A DNA stretch of 5,857 nt from contig JAJBTP010000510.1 of assembly GCA_020860805.1 (NCBI GenBank), forward strand, positions 1 through 5,857, in the 5' to 3' direction. This DNA comes from Tannerellaceae bacterium (GTDB lineage Bacteria > Bacteroidota > Bacteroidia > Bacteroidales > Tannerellaceae). The notes below the pieces were generated by a model. That model worked only from the letters and a program-made list of their open reading frames with translations. It was not told the origin of the DNA and did not search any database. The translations under genes and the position numbers were made by a program. Below, one piece after another: positions 5,821 to 5,857 of the stretch (within the stretch, counting starts at the first letter, position 1; every line of letters begins with the position of its first letter).

Positions 5821-5857
5821 TCATAAAACAAAAAGCTTATTATCAACATCTTAAATC

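Noticed and set aside
5683..5857. Small gene, tRNA or start of the next gene in the tail
   Set aside because: No open frame with a plausible start, no cloverleaf and no promoter box was seen; only the repeat is supported.

Overview
The window comes from a member of the Bacteroidota, most likely the order Bacteroidales. The protein sequences of the arginine genes and of Prs look like that group. The prs promoter matches the Bacteroidetes-type -7 consensus TAnnTTTG, coding starts lack Shine-Dalgarno sequences, and intergenic spacers carry palindromic short-repeat elements of a kind I associate with Bacteroidales. I cannot fix the genus.

Layout, all on the + strand: an ARG-box-like operator (14-27), a frameshifted arginine repressor gene argR (30-481), a GNAT-family acyltransferase (527-1129), argG (1138-2349), argC (2346-3314, overlapping argG by 4 bases), a spacer with two inverted repeats (3314-3399), argD (3414-4538), a palindromic heptamer repeat (4542-4606), a promoter (about 4589-4619), prs (4664-5608), a rho-independent terminator (5644-5682), and a gene-free tail with a third palindromic repeat (5723-5820).

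The first five genes form an arginine biosynthesis operon. The GNAT is the likely first-step enzyme, acylating glutamate. ArgC and ArgD act in the middle of the pathway and ArgG near its end. ArgB, the carbamoyltransferase and ArgH are not in the window. Bacteroides species are known to use N-succinylated rather than N-acetylated intermediates, so ArgC and ArgD here may act on succinyl compounds; the sequence alone does not settle this. prs is a separate transcription unit making PRPP.

The most notable points are argR, which carries two single-base insertions while every other gene is open, and the repeat elements in the spacers. Two of these flank argD, share a 7-base period, and have related units (AACTATC and AATTGTC); the second overlaps the likely -33 region of the prs promoter. 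I see no phage, transposase, CRISPR array or defence system, and no clearly novel multi-gene system.
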